In this document: piece by piece, positions 50,927 to 61,152 of the stretch
Numbering within the stretch: position 1 is the first letter of the stretch
Layout of the letters: every line of letters begins with the position of its first letter
Assembly: GCA_017483765.1 (NCBI GenBank)
Contig: JAFUVE010000027.1
Coordinates: forward strand, 62,001 to 126,000
DNA from: Bacteroidaceae bacterium
GTDB lineage: Bacteria > Bacteroidota > Bacteroidia > Bacteroidales > Bacteroidaceae
DNA: 64,000 nt
Reading direction: 5' to 3'
The notes under the pieces: generated by a model
The model's input: the letters and a program-made list of their open reading frames with translations, nothing else
What the model was told of the DNA's origin: nothing
Databases searched by the model: none
Made by a program: the position numbers and the translations under genes

Positions 50927-51835
50927 ATGGCTGAAGTCAAAATGACATTAATTGCAAATTTCCTGGACTATCTCAGGGCGGAGCTGAACCGTTCTGAACG
51001 GACCGTCGAAAACTACGGGACCGCCCTAAGGGAATTCCAGTCGTTCTTCAACAGCATCGGTGAGGGCATCACTTGGGAAACGGTCGACACTGACATCGTC
51101 AGGGAGTGGATTGTCTACATGATGGACGAGGAGGACAAAAAACCGGCTACGGTCGCATTGGCCCTCAGCGCACTCAGGTCATTCTATAAATACCTGATGA
51201 AGGTCGGAATAGTGCGAAAGAACCCGACTGCAAAAGTCCAGTCCCCGAAAAAAAGCAAGCAACTGCCGTCGTTCGTGAAAGACGAGTGCATGGAGGAGCT
51301 GCTCGACAACGTGGACTTTCCGCAAGGATTCGAAGGCAGAAGAGACCGGCTCATCATACTCATGCTCTACTCCACCGGAATGCGAAGGGCAGAAATACTC
51401 GGACTCCAGGACAAGGACATTCTTCACAGCGAGCTGGCCATCAAGGTGACCGGAAAACGAATGAAGCAACGGATCATACCTGTGAGCACTGAGCTGCTGG
51501 GCGAAATCGACCAGTACATTCATCTGCGCGACGAGCATTTCAGCGAAGGATTCGAGGGAACAAAACTGCTGGTGGGAAACAAAGGCAAGGACTTGCGCCC
51601 CGATGAGATTCACCGGATCGTGACACAGAGCCTCGCGACTGTCACATCACAGAAGAAAAGAAGCCCGCACGTGCTGAGGCACTCATTCGCAACAGCGATG
51701 CTCAACAACGGAGCCGACCTGCAAGCCATACAGCAGCTGCTCGGACACGAGAGCCTGGAGACAACACAAGTCTACACCCACCTCTCGTTCGAAGAACTGA
51801 AGAACGTGTACAAAAAAGCACATCCAAGGTCATAA
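50927..51835 (+). CDS. tyrosine recombinase of XerC/XerD type
   Basis: The 302-residue protein has an N-terminal SAM-like core-binding domain (residues 5-95) and a C-terminal catalytic domain with Arg 153 (TGMRRAEI), a Lys near 180 (KRMKQRIIP), His 248 and Arg 251 (HVLRHSF), His 274 (LGHESL) and Tyr 283 (QVYTHL). The full active set suggests it is functional. The place between rpsU and hpf is conserved in Bacteroidales, so it is probably a chromosomal Xer dimer-resolution recombinase, not a mobile-element integrase. Which Xer it is cannot be told. The start could also be Met 6 at 50942. Confidence 0.9.
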   Translation: MAEVKMTLIANFLDYLRAELNRSERTVENYGTALREFQSFFNSIGEGITWETVDTDIVREWIVYMMDEEDKKPATVALALSALRSFYKYLMKVGIVRKNPTAKVQSPKKSKQLPSFVKDECMEELLDNVDFPQGFEGRRDRLIILMLYSTGMRRAEILGLQDKDILHSELAIKVTGKRMKQRIIPVSTELLGEIDQYIHLRDEHFSEGFEGTKLLVGNKGKDLRPDEIHRIVTQSLATVTSQKKRSPHVLRHSFATAMLNNGADLQAIQQLLGHESLETTQVYTHLSFEELKNVYKKAHPRS

Positions 51836-51901
51836 CATGCCATGCGACAACATCGAATAGGCATGAAAAGACATAATGTTAAACCAAAAACAAAATCGAC
51901 T

Positions 51902-52201
51902 ATGGAACTAAGTGTAAAGCCAATCAAATTCGACGCAACAGAAAAGTTGCAGGAGTTCATCCAGAAGAAAGTCAGCAAACTGGAGAAATTTTGCGCAGAT
52001 ATTAAGAAAGTAGAGGTGTCATTAAAGGTCGTTAAGCCGGCAACAGCTCTCAACAAGCAGGCAAGCATCAAAGTTTCACTCCCAGGAGAGGAATTATTCG
52101 CTGAGAAAACCTGCGACACTTTTGAGGAGGCAATTGACCAAAGTCTGCCAGCTTTAGAGAAACAATTGGCCAGATACAAAGAAAAATCGAGCAAAAAGTA
52201 A
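51902..52201 (+). CDS. hpf: ribosome hibernation promoting factor, short type
   Basis: The 99-residue protein (MELSVKPIKFDATEKLQEFI...) has the HPF/YfiA ribosome-binding fold and no long C-terminal extension. Translation should start at the ATG at 51902: the extra codons of the longer open frame (KRHNVKPKTK) are basic and outside the fold. It binds the decoding centre to store ribosomes under stress. It lies 66 nt after the xer gene and 89 nt before tRNA-Tyr. Confidence 0.9.
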   Translation: MELSVKPIKFDATEKLQEFIQKKVSKLEKFCADIKKVEVSLKVVKPATALNKQASIKVSLPGEELFAEKTCDTFEEAIDQSLPALEKQLARYKEKSSKK

Positions 52202-52241
52202 AAAAAACGTGAAAAAACTTTGCCGTTTCAAAAATTATGCA

Positions 52242-52249
52242 TAAATTTG
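52242..52249 (+). promoter_or_regulatory. -7 box TAAATTTG for the tRNA-Tyr/Thr-tuf unit
   Basis: A TAnnTTTG match directly before the leader hairpin of tRNA-Tyr. Confidence 0.55.
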
Positions 52250-52250
52250 C

Positions 52251-52284
52251 ACCCGCTTTAATTAGTGGCACTAATGGAGCGGGT
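52251..52284 (+). promoter_or_regulatory. leader hairpin before tRNA-Tyr
   Basis: An outer stem (ACCCGCT/AGCGGGT) and an inner stem (ATTAGT/ACTAAT) enclose a GGC loop. It ends 6 nt before the mature tRNA. A similar hairpin precedes tRNA-Trp. Confidence 0.55.
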
Positions 52285-52290
52285 GAACAA

Positions 52291-52373
52291 GGGCATATTC
52301 CAGAGTGGCCAAATGGGGCAGACTGTAAATCTGCTGGCGTTCGCCTTCGGTGGTTCGAATCCATCTGTGCCCA
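52291..52373 (+). tRNA. tRNA-Tyr (GTA)
   Basis: An 83-nt tRNA with a long variable arm. Acceptor ends GGGCATA and TGTGCCC pair, followed by discriminator A. Anticodon GTA is at 52325-52327. The T-arm GGTTCGAATCC is intact. CCA is not encoded. Confidence 0.95.
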
Positions 52374-52427
52374 CATGCATAAAGCAGGAAATGGAAAGAA
52401 GTTAAGACGATCAATTTATATAGGAAT

Positions 52428-52499
<72 letters not shown>

Positions 52500-52559
52500 C
52501 TCAGGTTGAGACAATCAAATAAATTATAAACAATAAAAACGAAGAATTAAGAATTAGCT

Positions 52560-53741
52560 ATGGCAAAAGAGAAATTCGAACGTACCAAACCCCACTTGAA
52601 CATTGGTACTATCGGTCACGTAGACCACGGTAAGACTACACTTACTGCTGCTATCACAACTGTTCTCGCAAAGAAGGGTCTTTCTGAAATCAAGTCTTTC
52701 GACCAGATTGACAACGCACCTGAAGAGAAAGAGCGTGGTATCACAATCAACACAGCTCACGTTGAGTACGAAACTGAGAAGCGTCACTACGCACACGTGG
52801 ACTGCCCTGGACACGCCGACTATGTGAAGAACATGGTTACCGGTGCTGCACAGATGGACGGTGCTATCATCGTTGTGGCTGCTACCGATGGTCCTATGCC
52901 TCAGACTCGCGAGCACATCCTTCTCGCTCGTCAGGTGAACGTGCCTCGTCTCGTTGTTTTCCTCAACAAGTGCGATATGGTAGACGATGAGGAGATGCTC
53001 GACCTCGTTGAGATGGAGATGCACGACCTCCTCGATCAGTATGAGTTCGAAGAGGACACTCCTTTCATCCGCGGTTCTGCACTTGGTGCACTCAACGGTG
53101 TTCCTGAATGGGAAGAGAAAGTGATGGACCTCATGAACGCTTGCGACGAGTGGATCCAGGAGCCTCCACGCGACAAGGATAAGCCATTCCTTATGCCGGT
53201 TGAGGACGTATTCTCAATCACAGGTCGTGGTACTGTGGCTACAGGACGTATCGAGACTGGTGTTATCCACGTCGGAGACCCTGTACAGCTCCTCGGTCTT
53301 GGTGAGGACGCTAAGTCTGTCGTTACTGGTGTTGAGATGTTCCGTAAGATCCTCGATGAGGGTGAGGCTGGCGATAACGTAGGTCTGCTCCTCCGTGGTA
53401 TCGACAAGAAGGACGTTAAGCGTGGTATGGTGATCACTCACCCGGGTGCTATCACTCCTCACAAGAGCTTCAAGGCTTCTATCTACGTGCTGAAGAAGGA
53501 AGAGGGTGGACGTCACACACCGTTCAAGAACCACTATCGTCCTCAGTTCTATCTCCGCACTATGGACTGTACTGGTGAAATCGCTCTCCCTGATGGAGTT
53601 GAGATGGTTATGCCGGGCGACAACGTGGAGATCAAGGTTGAGCTCATCTACCCTGTTGCACTGAACGTAGGTCTCCGCTTCGCTATCCGTGAGGGTGGAC
53701 GTACCGTAGGTTCTGGTCAGATCACTGAAGTTTACGATTAA
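52560..53741 (+). CDS. tuf: elongation factor Tu
   Basis: The 393-residue GTPase brings aminoacyl-tRNA to the ribosome. The G motifs are [23 protein letters not shown] and NKCD. Domain 2 holds [13 protein letters not shown], and the chain ends [13 protein letters not shown]. Codon use (GGT, GCT, CGT) is that of a highly expressed gene and differs from the GGA/CTC-rich use of most other genes here. It lies between tRNA-Thr and tRNA-Trp. Confidence 0.98.
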   Translation: MAKEKFERTKPHLNIGTIGHVDHGKTTLTAAITTVLAKKGLSEIKSFDQIDNAPEEKERGITINTAHVEYETEKRHYAHVDCPGHADYVKNMVTGAAQMDGAIIVVAATDGPMPQTREHILLARQVNVPRLVVFLNKCDMVDDEEMLDLVEMEMHDLLDQYEFEEDTPFIRGSALGALNGVPEWEEKVMDLMNACDEWIQEPPRDKDKPFLMPVEDVFSITGRGTVATGRIETGVIHVGDPVQLLGLGEDAKSVVTGVEMFRKILDEGEAGDNVGLLLRGIDKKDVKRGMVITHPGAITPHKSFKASIYVLKKEEGGRHTPFKNHYRPQFYLRTMDCTGEIALPDGVEMVMPGDNVEIKVELIYPVALNVGLRFAIREGGRTVGSGQITEVYD

Positions 53742-53756
53742 TCATCATAAACTACT

Positions 53757-53776
53757 CAGCTTTTAAGCTGGCTCTT
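53757..53776 (+). terminator. weak terminator-like hairpin after tuf
   Basis: CAGCT-TTTA-AGCTG followed shortly by CTTTTT lies 15 nt after the stop. It may give only partial termination before tRNA-Trp. Confidence 0.4.
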
Positions 53777-53820
53777 TTTAGGGCACTACTATACGCGAAT
53801 GCGTAACTCATAATCTAAAA

Positions 53821-53853
53821 ACCTGTCCTGGGTTGAAAGGACTCAGGACAGGT
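53821..53853 (+). promoter_or_regulatory. leader hairpin before tRNA-Trp
   Basis: A 10 bp stem (ACCTGTCCTG at 53821-53830, CAGGACAGGT at 53844-53853) with a 13-nt loop ends 5 nt before the mature tRNA. No T run follows, so it is not a typical terminator. Confidence 0.5.
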
Positions 53854-53858
53854 AACTT

Positions 53859-53934
53859 ACGGGAATAGCTCAGTTGGTAGAGCACTGGTCTCCAAAACCA
53901 GGTGTCGGGAGTTCGAGCCTCTCTTCCCGTGCCA
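53859..53934 (+). tRNA. tRNA-Trp (CCA), CCA end encoded
   Basis: The acceptor ACGGGAA pairs with TTCCCGT, followed by discriminator G and an encoded CCA (53932-53934). Anticodon CCA is at 53892-53894, inside loop CTCCAAA. T-loop GTTCGAG is present. secE follows 16 nt later. Confidence 0.95.
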
Positions 53935-53950
53935 ATTGTAAGAATGAATT

Positions 53951-54136
53951 ATGTTTAAAAGTATAGCTACTTATTGCAAAGAATCCTACAATGAGCTTGT
54001 CCACAAAGTGACATGGCCATCGAGTAAGGAGCTGGCAAGTACCGCAGTGCTGGTTTTATCTGCTTCCATCATCATTGCGTTAATTGTCTTTGCTATCAAC
54101 AAAATTTTTGAATTAATTGTTGATCTGATTTATTAA
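53951..54136 (+). CDS. secE: preprotein translocase subunit SecE
   Basis: The 61-residue protein has the SecE amphipathic part (SYNELVHKVTWPSSKELASTA) and one membrane segment (VLVLSASIIIALIVFAINKI). It is the short, single-span type. It is part of the SecYEG channel. nusG follows after 17 nt. Confidence 0.95.
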   Translation: MFKSIATYCKESYNELVHKVTWPSSKELASTAVLVLSASIIIALIVFAINKIFELIVDLIY

Positions 54137-54153
54137 GTCACCAGGTAAAAAGC

Positions 54154-54699
54154 ATGGAATCCAAGGAATTACAGTGGTACGCTCTCAAGGCTATCAGTGG
54201 TAAGGAGACGAAAGTCAAAGAGTACATCGAACTCGACATGAAAAACCACGGATTTGAGAAGTACGTGCCACAAGTACTTATTCCCTCTCGTAAAGAGGAG
54301 AAAATCGTTCGTGGTAAGAGAACCGTCAAGGAAGTCAGCCTGTTGCCAGGCTATGTCCTTGTCGAGGCTATGCTTATTGGCGAAATTCCACACATGCTTC
54401 GAAACACGCCGGGAGTGCTGGGATTCCTCGGAGGTACCGACAACCCAACACCTATGAGGCAGGCTGAGATCAACCGTATGCTGGGTGTAGACGACGGAAG
54501 CGAAGAAATTCCGCAGACCGTACAGGTACATTTCAACATCGGAGAGGCTGTTACCGTCACTGACGGACCGTTCGCCGGATTCAAGGCCGTGGTAGAGGAG
54601 ATTGATCAGGATAAGCAAAAAATCAAGGTCGCTGTCAAGATTTTTGGACGTGTGACCCCGCTCGAGCTCAGTTACGGACAAGTTGAGAAGGAACAATGA
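54154..54699 (+). CDS. nusG: transcription antitermination factor NusG
   Basis: The 181-residue protein has the NGN domain (ELQWYALKAISGKETKVKEYI and LLPGYVLVEAM) and a KOW domain (VTDGPFAGFKAVVEEIDQDKQKIKVAVKIFGR). It couples RNA polymerase with Rho or the ribosome. The place before rplK is standard, so it is housekeeping NusG and not an UpxY-type capsule antiterminator. Confidence 0.96.
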   Translation: MESKELQWYALKAISGKETKVKEYIELDMKNHGFEKYVPQVLIPSRKEEKIVRGKRTVKEVSLLPGYVLVEAMLIGEIPHMLRNTPGVLGFLGGTDNPTPMRQAEINRMLGVDDGSEEIPQTVQVHFNIGEAVTVTDGPFAGFKAVVEEIDQDKQKIKVAVKIFGRVTPLELSYGQVEKEQ

Positions 54700-54733
54700 T
54701 GATGTTACGCGTCGGGATTCCTTCCATGGGCTG

Positions 54734-54767
54734 CATGAATTGATTATTCAGGATAATAGAATTCATG
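54734..54767 (+). promoter_or_regulatory. leader hairpin between nusG and rplK
   Basis: The arms CATGAATT (54734-54741) and AATTCATG (54760-54767) could pair around an 18-nt loop, 42 nt before rplK. It could serve L1-type autogenous control of rplKA, but no recognisable L1 site was confirmed. Confidence 0.3.
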
Positions 54768-54808
54768 GAGTCAAGTAGTATAAATAACTTTCAAAATTAA
54801 TTAGACAA

Positions 54809-55249
54809 ATGGCAAAAGAAGTTGCTGGATTAATCAAATTACAGATTAAAGGTGGCGCTGCTAACCCATCACCACCAGTAGGTCCGGCCCTTGGTTCTAA
54901 GGGTATCAACATCATGGACTTCTGTAAGCAGTTCAACGCCAGAACTCAGGATAAGGCGGGAAAAATTCTTCCTGTCGTTATTACCTATTATGCTGACAAG
55001 TCGTATGATTTCATCATCAAGACTCCTCCGGCTGCTGTGCAGCTCCTTGAGGCTTCTAAGGCGAAGAAGGGCTCGGCTGAGCCTAACCGTCAGAGAGTCG
55101 CTGAGGTGACTTGGGACCAAATCAAGGCGATAGCTGAGGACAAGATGCCTGACCTGAACTGCTTCACAGTCGAATCAGCCATGAAGATGGTTGCTGGAAC
55201 TGCACGCAGTATGGGTATCCGCGTAAAAGGAGACTTCCCTGAATTATAA
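54809..55249 (+). CDS. rplK: 50S ribosomal protein uL11
   Basis: The 146-residue protein ([40 protein letters not shown], ...[14 protein letters not shown]) is uL11, of the GTPase-associated centre that binds 23S rRNA near L10/L12. Length is normal. rplA follows after 19 nt. Confidence 0.97.
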   Translation: MAKEVAGLIKLQIKGGAANPSPPVGPALGSKGINIMDFCKQFNARTQDKAGKILPVVITYYADKSYDFIIKTPPAAVQLLEASKAKKGSAEPNRQRVAEVTWDQIKAIAEDKMPDLNCFTVESAMKMVAGTARSMGIRVKGDFPEL

Positions 55250-55268
55250 TTAAAAAACTTCAATTAAA

Positions 55269-55961
55269 ATGAGTAAACTGACAAAAAATCAGAAATTGGT
55301 TGCTGATAAGATTGAGGCAGGGAAAGCTTACACGCTGGAAGAGGCCGTGAATCTGTTGAAGGAGATTACATTCACCAAGTTTGACGCGTCTGTCGACATC
55401 GACATGCGTCTTGGTGTCAACCCACGTAAAGCTGACCAGATGGTGCGCGGCGTGGTGTCTCTCCCTAACGGAACCGGTAAGCAAGTACGTGTCCTCTGTC
55501 TCTGTACTGCAGACCAGGAAGCTGCCGCTACTGAAGCAGGTGCTGACTATGTTGGTCTCGAAGAGTACATCGAGAAAATCAAAGGCGGCTGGACAGACGT
55601 TGACGTCATCATCACAATGCCTTCGTGCATGGGTAAGATCGGTGCGCTCGGTAGAATTCTCGGTCCGCGTGGACTGATGCCGAACCCGAAGAGCGGTACG
55701 GTTACCATGGACGTGGCGAAAGCTGTGAAGGAAGTAAAACAAGGTAAGATTGACTTCAAAGTCGACAAGACTGGTATCGTGCACGCTTCGATTGGAAAGG
55801 TTTCTTTCGAACCTGTCAAAATCAAGGAGAACGCACAGGAGTTCATCAACACCATCATCAAACTCAAGCCGGCTACGGCGAAAGGTACGTATATCAAGAG
55901 CATTTATCTTTCAACGACAATGAGCAAGGGCGTGAAGATAGATCCAAAATCTATTGACTAA
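55269..55961 (+). CDS. rplA: 50S ribosomal protein uL1
   Basis: The 230-residue protein forms the L1 stalk ([40 protein letters not shown] and [17 protein letters not shown]). In other bacteria L1 also represses its own operon. Length is normal. rplJ follows after 17 nt. Confidence 0.97.
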   Translation: MSKLTKNQKLVADKIEAGKAYTLEEAVNLLKEITFTKFDASVDIDMRLGVNPRKADQMVRGVVSLPNGTGKQVRVLCLCTADQEAAATEAGADYVGLEEYIEKIKGGWTDVDVIITMPSCMGKIGALGRILGPRGLMPNPKSGTVTMDVAKAVKEVKQGKIDFKVDKTGIVHASIGKVSFEPVKIKENAQEFINTIIKLKPATAKGTYIKSIYLSTTMSKGVKIDPKSID

Positions 55962-55978
55962 TTAAACCAGATTGAATC

Positions 55979-56500
55979 ATGAAGAAAGAAGATAAAAGCT
56001 TACTTATCGATCAATTCGTCGAGACGCTCAACAACTACCCTCACTTCTACCTCGTGGACGTGACGGGAATGAACAGCGGAGACACAAGCGAGCTCAGACG
56101 CGAGTGTTTCAAGAACGACATCAAACTGCAGGTTGTAAAGAACACCTTGTTTGAGAAGGCGCTCGAAAGAAGAGAAGAGGACTATTCTGCACTCTACGAC
56201 TGCCTCAAAGGCAACACGGGTGTGATGTTCTGCACTACGGCAAATGCTCCTGCCAAATTAATCAAGAAATTCGGCAAGGACCATGGCGATATGCCGGCAC
56301 TCAAGGGTGCATACGCTGAGGAAAGCGCTTATGTAGGAGCTGACATGCTCGACGCTCTTTGCGCGATCAAGAGCAAGAACGAACTCATTGCAGAGGTTAT
56401 CTCTACTCTGGAAGGACCTATCAACAGCGTGCTGTCTCAGCTCGACGGTGGTACAACCATCCATGGACTCCTCGACGCAATCGAAAAGAAGAATTCCTAA
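55979..56500 (+). CDS. rplJ: 50S ribosomal protein uL10
   Basis: The 173-residue protein (KSLLIDQFVETLNNYPHFYL, KLQVVKNTLFEKAL, GTTIHGLLDAIEKK) is the base of the L7/L12 stalk. A 105-nt spacer to rplL holds a small hairpin (GAGGC-TGAAG-GCCTC at 56542-56556). Confidence 0.95.
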   Translation: MKKEDKSLLIDQFVETLNNYPHFYLVDVTGMNSGDTSELRRECFKNDIKLQVVKNTLFEKALERREEDYSALYDCLKGNTGVMFCTTANAPAKLIKKFGKDHGDMPALKGAYAEESAYVGADMLDALCAIKSKNELIAEVISTLEGPINSVLSQLDGGTTIHGLLDAIEKKNS

Positions 56501-56605
56501 GCACGGGATTTAACAACGGAGAGACATATACTCCGGAAACAGAGGCTGAAGGCCTCATACAATAAAAATTAAAATTAAAAAATAACCATTAAAAAATTTA
56601 TAAAA

Positions 56606-56983
56606 ATGGCAGATATTAAAGCTATTGCTGAAGAATTAGTTAATTTGACAGTGAAAGAAGTGAGTGAACTGAAGGCTATCCTCAAGGACGAGTATGGTAT
56701 TGAGCCTGCTGCTGCAGCTGTTGCAGTTGCTGCTGGCCCTGGTGCTGGTGGTGAGGCTGCTGCTGAGGAGAAGACCTCATTCGACGTTGTACTGAAGAGC
56801 GCTGGCGCTGCTAAGCTCCAGGTGGTTAAGGCTGTGAAGGAGTCTTGCGGTCTTGGTCTGAAAGAGGCTAAGGAACTCGTTGACGGTGCGCCTGCTAAGC
56901 TGAAGGAAGGCGTTGACAAGGCTACTGCTGAGGCACTCAAGGCTGCTCTCGAGGGAGCTGGCGCAGAGGTTGAGATTCAGTAA
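56606..56983 (+). CDS. rplL: 50S ribosomal protein bL12 (L7/L12)
   Basis: The 125-residue protein has an N-terminal dimer domain, an Ala/Gly hinge ([21 protein letters not shown]) and the C-terminal factor-binding domain ([20 protein letters not shown] and [16 protein letters not shown]). Codon use (GCT, GGT) is that of a highly expressed gene. A strong terminator hairpin follows 28 nt after the stop. Confidence 0.97.
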   Translation: MADIKAIAEELVNLTVKEVSELKAILKDEYGIEPAAAAVAVAAGPGAGGEAAAEEKTSFDVVLKSAGAAKLQVVKAVKESCGLGLKEAKELVDGAPAKLKEGVDKATAEALKAALEGAGAEVEIQ

Positions 56984-57011
56984 TCTCTGACAGTCACCGA
57001 CATAACATATC

Positions 57012-57049
57012 GGTTAAGAATCCTCAGGATGAGGGTTCTTAACCTTTTT
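57012..57049 (+). terminator. intrinsic terminator or attenuator between rplL and rpoB
   Basis: The arms GGTTAAGAATCCTC (57012-57025) and GAGGGTTCTTAACC (57031-57044) form a 14 bp stem with one G-T pair and a 5-nt loop, followed directly by TTTTT. The rest of 56984-57273 shows no gene and no clear TAnnTTTG box before rpoB. Confidence 0.88.
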
Positions 57050-57273
57050 GTGTCTTCTGATTTCTACTTTGACACAAGGCAGGTAAGCAAGATAATTCAC
57101 AAAAGTAACTGCCACACATATCGACAACAATGAAATGATGAATGAACCAGCTCTGCCGGCGAGCAGAGCACCACAGATCTCTTAAGAGCAAAAGGAGAAA
57201 TAACACAGCATAACGATTACACATCGTAAAAAAGAGAACAAAAGGAACAGTTCAAATTTTCAAATATAATAAG

Positions 57274-60200
57274 ATGTCCAAAATCATTAACAACAGAGTT
57301 GACTTCTCATCAGTGAAGAACCCGGTACCCTACCCCGACTTCCTTGATGTGCAGCTGAAGTCATTCAGAGACTTCCTACAGCTTGACACGCCGCCGGAGA
57401 AAAGAAAGAACGACGGCCTATACAAGGTGTTCGCCGAGAATTTCCCGATTGCAGACACACGTAACAACTTCAAGCTCGACTTCCTCGATTACTACGTGGA
57501 CGCTCCTAGGTACTCTATCGAGGAGTGTCTCGAGAGAGGACTCACCTACAGCGTGCCCTTGAAGGCGAAACTGATGCTCTCATGCTCAGACCCTGACCAC
57601 GTGGATTTCGAGACTACTGTACAGGATGTGTTCCTCGGACAAATTCCTTACATGACCGACAACGGAACATTCGTCATCAACGGAGCGGAGCGTGTAGTCG
57701 TTTCACAGCTGCACCGATCTCCGGGCGTTTTCTTCGGCTCAAGCGTACACGCTAACGGAACGCATCTTTTCTCTGCACGTATCATTCCTTTCAAGGGATC
57801 GTGGATTGAGTTTGCTACCGACACAAACAACGTCATGTACGCATACATCGACCGTAAGAAGAAGCTCCCGGTCACTACGTTGCTGCGTGCCATCGGATTC
57901 GAGCAGGACAAGGACATCCTTAACATCTTCAACCTCGCAGAGGAGGTGAAGGCTACGAAGACAAACCTCAAGAAGGTGGTTGGAAGAGAGCTCGCCGCAC
58001 ACGTGCTCAGGTCTTGGACCGAGGACTTCGTCGACGAGGAGACGGGCGAGTTGATCACCATCGAGCGAAACGTCAGAGTGATTGACCGTGGCACCGTTCT
58101 CAAAACGGAAGACATCGATCTGATTCTTGAGACCGGAGTGGAATATATCATGGTCAACAACGAAGGGTCTAACACGTCTGACTACGCCATCATCTTCAAC
58201 ACACTGGCTAAGGACCCCAGCAACTCTGAGAAAGAGGCTGTCAACTACATCTACCGACAGCTCCGTAATGCCGACCCGGCTGACGACCAGAGCGCAAGGG
58301 AGGTCATCAACAACCTCTTCTTCTCGGAGAAACGATACGACCTCGGAGATGTGGGCCGCTACCGTATGAACCGCAAACTCGGGCTGACAACTGACGAGTC
58401 CATTCAGGTTCTTACCAAGGAGGACATCATCGAGATCATCAAATATCTCGTGGAGCTGGCTAACTCTAAAGCCATCGTCGACGATATCGACCACTTGAGC
58501 AACCGTCGCGTAAGGACGGTCGGTGAGCAGCTCTCAAACCAGTTCGCTATCGGTCTGGCACGTATGAGCCGTACAATCAAGGAGCGTATGAATGTACGCG
58601 ACAACGAGGTGTTCTCACCCACAGACCTCATCAACGCGAAGACCATCTCGTCTGTGATCAACTCTTTCTTCGGAACGAACGCGCTTTCGCAGTTCATGGA
58701 CCAGACTAACCCGCTGGCTGAGATCACTCATAAAAGACGTCTCTCCGCCCTTGGACCTGGAGGTCTGTCAAGAGAGCGTGCCGGATTCGAGGTGCGTGAC
58801 GTGCACTACACACACTACGGACGTCTCTGCCCGATTGAGTCTCCTGAAGGACCTAACATCGGTCTGATTTCTTCGCTCTGCGTCTATGCAAAGATCAACA
58901 ATCTCGGATTTATCGAGACTCCATACAGAAAAGTGAAGGACAGTGTTGTCGATTTGGACAACGACAACATCGTTTACCTCTCTGCCGAGGAGGAAGAGGC
59001 TAAGATCATCGGACAGGGTAACGCACCGCTGGACGAGGACGGTAACTTCATACGCAAGGTCGTCAAGTGCCGTAAGGACGCCGACTACCCCGTCGTTCCA
59101 CCGGCACAGGTGGACTACATGGACGTGGCTCCTCAGCAGATCGCATCAATCGCGGCGGCACTCATCCCGTTCCTCGAGCACGACGACGCACACCGTGCAC
59201 TCATGGGATCGAACATGATGCGTCAGGCTGTGCCGCTACTCCGTACTGAGGCTCCTATCGTGGGAACCGGTATCGAGAAGCAGGTGTGCGAGGACTCTCG
59301 TACCATGATTGTGGCTGAGGGAGACGGACTTGTGGAATATGTGGATGCCAACACCATCCGTATTCTCTACGACCGAACCGAGGACGAGGAGTTCGTCAGC
59401 TTCGAGCCGGCGGTGAAGGAATACAAGCTGCCTAAGTTCCGCAGGACAAACCAGAACATGACTATCGACCTGCGTCCGCTTTGCAACCGCGGAGACCGTG
59501 TGAAGAAAGGCGATATGCTGACTGAAGGATACGCAACGGCAAACGGAGAGCTCGCACTGGGACGCAACCTGCTCGTGGCATACATGCCTTGGAAGGGATA
59601 CAACTACGAGGACGCCATCGTGCTCAACGAGAGAGTGGTACGCGAGGATATCCTCACATCTGTACACGTCGACGAGTTCTCACTCGAGGTGCGTGAGACG
59701 AAGCGTGGTGTCGAGGAGCTGACTGCCGACATCCCTAACGTGAGCGAGGAAGCGACAAAAGACCTCGACGAGAACGGAATCGTACGTGTCGGAGCACGGA
59801 TCGGACCGGGCGACATCCTGATTGGAAAAATCACACCGAAAGGTGAGTCTGACCCCACACCGGAAGAGAAGCTGCTCAGAGCCATTTTCGGCGACAAGGC
59901 AGGCGATGTGAAGGACGCATCACTGAAGGCCAACCCGTCACTGAGCGGTGTGGTCATCGACAAGAAGCTCTTCTCTCGTGCCATCAAGTCGCGTTCCGAC
60001 AAGGCACGCGACCGGCAGGAACTCCCGAAGATTGACAAAGAGTATGAGGAGAAGATTGCGGACTTCCGGGCTATACTCGTCGACAAGCTCATGACGCTGA
60101 CCAAAGGAAAGAAGTCATGCGGAGTGAAAGACTACATGGGATCCGAAATCATACCTAACGGTGCGTCATTCGTCGCTACGGTTCTCGACAAGCTCGACTA

Positions 60201-61083
60201 CACCATCGTGCAGCTCAGCAACTGGACTGACGACGAGCACACCAACGAGCTCATCAAGCAGCTGGTGATCAACTACCTGAAGAAGTACAAGCTGCTCGAC
60301 GCGGAACTCAAGCGCAAGAAGTTCGCTCTCACCATCGGAGACGAGCTCAACCCGGGCATCATACAGATGGCGAAGGTCTACGTGGCGAAGAAGCGTAAGA
60401 TTGGCGTGGGCGACAAGATGGCTGGACGACACGGTAACAAAGGTATCGTGTCGAAGGTCGTTCGACAGGAGGACATGCCGTTCCTCGAGGACGGAACACC
60501 TGTCGACATCGTGCTCAACCCGCTGGGTGTGCCTTCACGTATGAACATCGGACAGATTTTCGAGGCAGTGCTTGGTGCTGCTGGAAAGAAGCTGAACGTG
60601 AAGTTCGCAACACCGATTTTCGACGGTGCACACCTCGAGGACCTCTGTGAGTGGACCGACAAGGCTGGACTTCCACGCTACGGACGTACCTACCTTTACA
60701 ACGGAGAGACGGGACTACGGTTCGACCAGCCTGCCACTGTCGGCGTGACATACATGCTCAAACTGGGACACATGGTCGAGGACAAGATGCACGCACGCTC
60801 AATCGGCCCCTACTCTCTCATCACTCAGCAGCCGCTTGGAGGTAAGGCGCAGTTCGGTGGACAGCGTTTCGGAGAGATGGAGGTTTGGGCACTCGAGGCA
60901 TTCGGTGCGTCACACGTTCTACAGGAAATCCTCACGATCAAGTCCGACGACGTCGTGGGACGATCCAAGGCTTACGAAGCAATCGTCAAGGGCGACACAA
61001 TGCCGACTCCGGGCATTCCTGAGTCTCTCAACGTGTTGCTCCATGAGCTGAGAGGACTTGGACTCAGCATCACGCTCGACTAA
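57274..61083 (+). CDS. rpoB: RNA polymerase beta subunit
   Basis: The 1269-residue subunit shows the expected motifs: [20 protein letters not shown] and SALGPGG in the rifampicin region (Asp, His and Ser at the common resistance sites are wild type), [32 protein letters not shown], and [15 protein letters not shown] with [20 protein letters not shown] near the end. It starts 290 nt after rplL, beyond a strong terminator. rpoC follows after 69 nt. Confidence 0.98.
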   Translation: MSKIINNRVDFSSVKNPVPYPDFLDVQLKSFRDFLQLDTPPEKRKNDGLYKVFAENFPIADTRNNFKLDFLDYYVDAPRYSIEECLERGLTYSVPLKAKLMLSCSDPDHVDFETTVQDVFLGQIPYMTDNGTFVINGAERVVVSQLHRSPGVFFGSSVHANGTHLFSARIIPFKGSWIEFATDTNNVMYAYIDRKKKLPVTTLLRAIGFEQDKDILNIFNLAEEVKATKTNLKKVVGRELAAHVLRSWTEDFVDEETGELITIERNVRVIDRGTVLKTEDIDLILETGVEYIMVNNEGSNTSDYAIIFNTLAKDPSNSEKEAVNYIYRQLRNADPADDQSAREVINNLFFSEKRYDLGDVGRYRMNRKLGLTTDESIQVLTKEDIIEIIKYLVELANSKAIVDDIDHLSNRRVRTVGEQLSNQFAIGLARMSRTIKERMNVRDNEVFSPTDLINAKTISSVINSFFGTNALSQFMDQTNPLAEITHKRRLSALGPGGLSRERAGFEVRDVHYTHYGRLCPIESPEGPNIGLISSLCVYAKINNLGFIETPYRKVKDSVVDLDNDNIVYLSAEEEEAKIIGQGNAPLDEDGNFIRKVVKCRKDADYPVVPPAQVDYMDVAPQQIASIAAALIPFLEHDDAHRALMGSNMMRQAVPLLRTEAPIVGTGIEKQVCEDSRTMIVAEGDGLVEYVDANTIRILYDRTEDEEFVSFEPAVKEYKLPKFRRTNQNMTIDLRPLCNRGDRVKKGDMLTEGYATANGELALGRNLLVAYMPWKGYNYEDAIVLNERVVREDILTSVHVDEFSLEVRETKRGVEELTADIPNVSEEATKDLDENGIVRVGARIGPGDILIGKITPKGESDPTPEEKLLRAIFGDKAGDVKDASLKANPSLSGVVIDKKLFSRAIKSRSDKARDRQELPKIDKEYEEKIADFRAILVDKLMTLTKGKKSCGVKDYMGSEIIPNGASFVATVLDKLDYTIVQLSNWTDDEHTNELIKQLVINYLKKYKLLDAELKRKKFALTIGDELNPGIIQMAKVYVAKKRKIGVGDKMAGRHGNKGIVSKVVRQEDMPFLEDGTPVDIVLNPLGVPSRMNIGQIFEAVLGAAGKKLNVKFATPIFDGAHLEDLCEWTDKAGLPRYGRTYLYNGETGLRFDQPATVGVTYMLKLGHMVEDKMHARSIGPYSLITQQPLGGKAQFGGQRFGEMEVWALEAFGASHVLQEILTIKSDDVVGRSKAYEAIVKGDTMPTPGIPESLNVLLHELRGLGLSITLD

Positions 61084-61152
61084 GCAATCTCTTTCTTTTG
61101 GGATGAGAACGAAGATAAACTCTAAAATAAAAACATCATAACGATATAAAAG

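Noticed and set aside
50927..51835. Tyrosine recombinase as mark of an integrated element
   Set aside because: It sits in a conserved housekeeping block between rpsU and hpf, with no att-like repeats or mobile genes around it.
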